64,000 bases of DNA from Psychrobacter immobilis (GTDB taxonomy: Bacteria > Pseudomonadota > Gammaproteobacteria > Pseudomonadales > Moraxellaceae). The stretch covers positions 1 to 64,000 of the forward strand of contig NZ_CAJGZM010000011.1 of the NCBI RefSeq assembly GCF_904846175.1. Reading direction: 5' to 3'. Shown piece after piece: positions 63,048-64,000 of this stretch. Under the pieces are notes generated by a model. The model was not told the origin of the DNA, made no database searches, and saw nothing but the letters and a program-made list of their open reading frames with translations. The first letter of the stretch is position 1, and each line of letters opens with the position of its first letter. Position numbers and translations under genes: made by a program.

Positions 63048-63995
63048 GTGAGCTTATTTATTTGTCCCCTTTGTCAATCACCCATGCAACCAGCTGACGA
63101 TACGTGGCGCTGTGATGGCAGCTTGCACCCAAAGCAAACGTCCCATCCGTTTGATGTGGCGCGGCAGGGTTATGTCAATCTATTACCCGTACAACAAAAA
63201 AAATCCAAAGCACCGGGCGACAGTCAGCAATCTATTGATGCGCGCAAACGGTTCTTAAATGCTGGAAATTATCAGCCATTAAATGACTTAATTTGCCAAA
63301 AGATGACGGCGTTACTAACAGCACAGAAAGTCAGTCTCAGCCAAAAAGATAGGCCAGTCAACTGGCTGGATATTGGCTGCGGAGAAGGGTATTACACGCA
63401 GGCAATGGCGCAAACGGGAATGGATGTGCTTATTGCAGCGGATATCAGTAAACCCGCCGTCGTAGAGATGGCAAAGACCAGTAAGGCTTTAGGTCGTCTT
63501 TGGTCTCAGCAAGCTAAAGACAGTGCTAGTAAGGAAACAGTTAAAGCTGCAGCCATTTATCCGTTAGTCACCAGCGCGGCCCACTTGCCATTACGGGCAC
63601 ATAGCATCAATGGCATTAGCAGTATTTTTAGCCCAATCTTGCCAGAAGCGTTCAATGAGGTATTAAGTGATGCAGGCCATCTAATCATTGCAAAGCCCGA
63701 TATAGGGCATTTAGCAACGATGCGTGAGGCGTTATTTGATGACGTCCGCGAGCATGATTCGGATAAGTTTTTGCAGGAATTGGCGCCTTATTTTCAGCTT
63801 TTACAAACCCATCATATCAGCAGTAGTTTAAATTTATCGGCAGAGGAATTGGCGGATTTAATGACCATGACCCCTTATGCGTATCGTGCGCGTGGCGAAA
63901 AAAGACAGGCGCTACTAGCAGAAGTGACCGCAAAGCCTTTTGAAACTGAAGCCAAGTTTGTTATCTACATTTTGCAAAAAACAGCTGCTGTATAA
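63048..63995 (+). CDS. rlmA: 23S rRNA (guanine-N1)-methyltransferase, RlmA family
   Basis: RlmA methylates G745 of 23S rRNA in Gram-negative bacteria. The 315-aa protein (GTG start at 63048, giving SLFICPLCQSPM) has an N-terminal zinc-type segment with CPLC, a later Cys and His, and HPFDVARQGYVNLLPVQ. The SAM-binding Rossmann motif is WLDIGCGEGYY, and the C-terminal half has PYAYRARGEKRQAL. It exceeds E. coli RlmA (269 aa) by about 45 residues, mostly in linkers around positions 145-170. It is a separate unit after the operon terminator. Confidence 0.88.
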   Translation: MSLFICPLCQSPMQPADDTWRCDGSLHPKQTSHPFDVARQGYVNLLPVQQKKSKAPGDSQQSIDARKRFLNAGNYQPLNDLICQKMTALLTAQKVSLSQKDRPVNWLDIGCGEGYYTQAMAQTGMDVLIAADISKPAVVEMAKTSKALGRLWSQQAKDSASKETVKAAAIYPLVTSAAHLPLRAHSINGISSIFSPILPEAFNEVLSDAGHLIIAKPDIGHLATMREALFDDVREHDSDKFLQELAPYFQLLQTHHISSSLNLSAEELADLMTMTPYAYRARGEKRQALLAEVTAKPFETEAKFVIYILQKTAAV

Positions 63996-64000
63996 AATTA

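Overview
This window looks like a chromosomal segment of a Psychrobacter-type gammaproteobacterium (Moraxellaceae). The supporting signs are an AT-leaning composition, a single LolC/E-type permease, the folate-independent methionine synthase pair MesX/MesD, the APH-type homoserine kinase, and a division/cell-wall cluster that stops after mraY. This assignment is an inference from gene content; no database was searched. Most of the window is housekeeping DNA with short intergenic regions and many clear intrinsic terminators.

Layout. 1-300: 3' end of a 5S rRNA gene, its terminator and an orphan terminator. 0.5-3.3 kb: anaerobic ribonucleotide reductase operon nrdG-nrdD behind a pair of NrdR-like boxes, then a DUF1289 gene. 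3.5-7 kb: yqiA-like esterase, parE and an acyltransferase. 7-19 kb: SDR oxidoreductase, an unknown 456-aa protein, a TM-helix-repeat mechanosensitive channel, an FKBP lipoprotein, argA, a secreted protein of unknown role, a patatin lipoprotein and recG. 19.3-23.8 kb: RND efflux adaptor and pump. 24.1-28.8 kb: a surface-lipoprotein locus made of a lipoprotein with a (Pro-Thr)23 linker, a Slam-family outer-membrane exporter and a Lol-type permease. 29.2-32.9 kb: mesX-mesD-flavin reductase-TauE/SafE exporter. 33-41.9 kb: small lipoprotein, glmS and glmU, then ribH-nusB-thiL-pgpA and hisF on the minus strand. 42-50 kb: thrB, a DUF2007 protein, a class II amidotransferase, a YchJ-like protein, a YdjM-like membrane protein, a DUF3025 protein and aconitase. 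50.2-52.4 kb: a pocket of small AT-rich genes with tRNA-Glu and tRNA-Ala. 52.5-64 kb: gltX, the division/murein operon rsmH-ftsL-ftsI-murE-murF-mraY, and rlmA.

The two most interesting blocks are adjacent. The first (24.1-28.8 kb) places a surface lipoprotein, a Slam translocator and a lipoprotein-release permease in one apparent transcription unit, so the inner-membrane extraction and outer-membrane flipping steps may be coupled genetically. The second (29.1-32.9 kb) is a probable oxygen-dependent, folate-independent methionine synthase operon that also carries a flavin reductase and a sulfur-type exporter, with an inverted-repeat candidate operator in its leader. Smaller oddities are NusB with a long acidic tail, a ThrB C-terminal extension, a 16-bp tandem repeat upstream of a secreted protein gene, and a hairpin that would compete with the tRNA-Glu acceptor stem.
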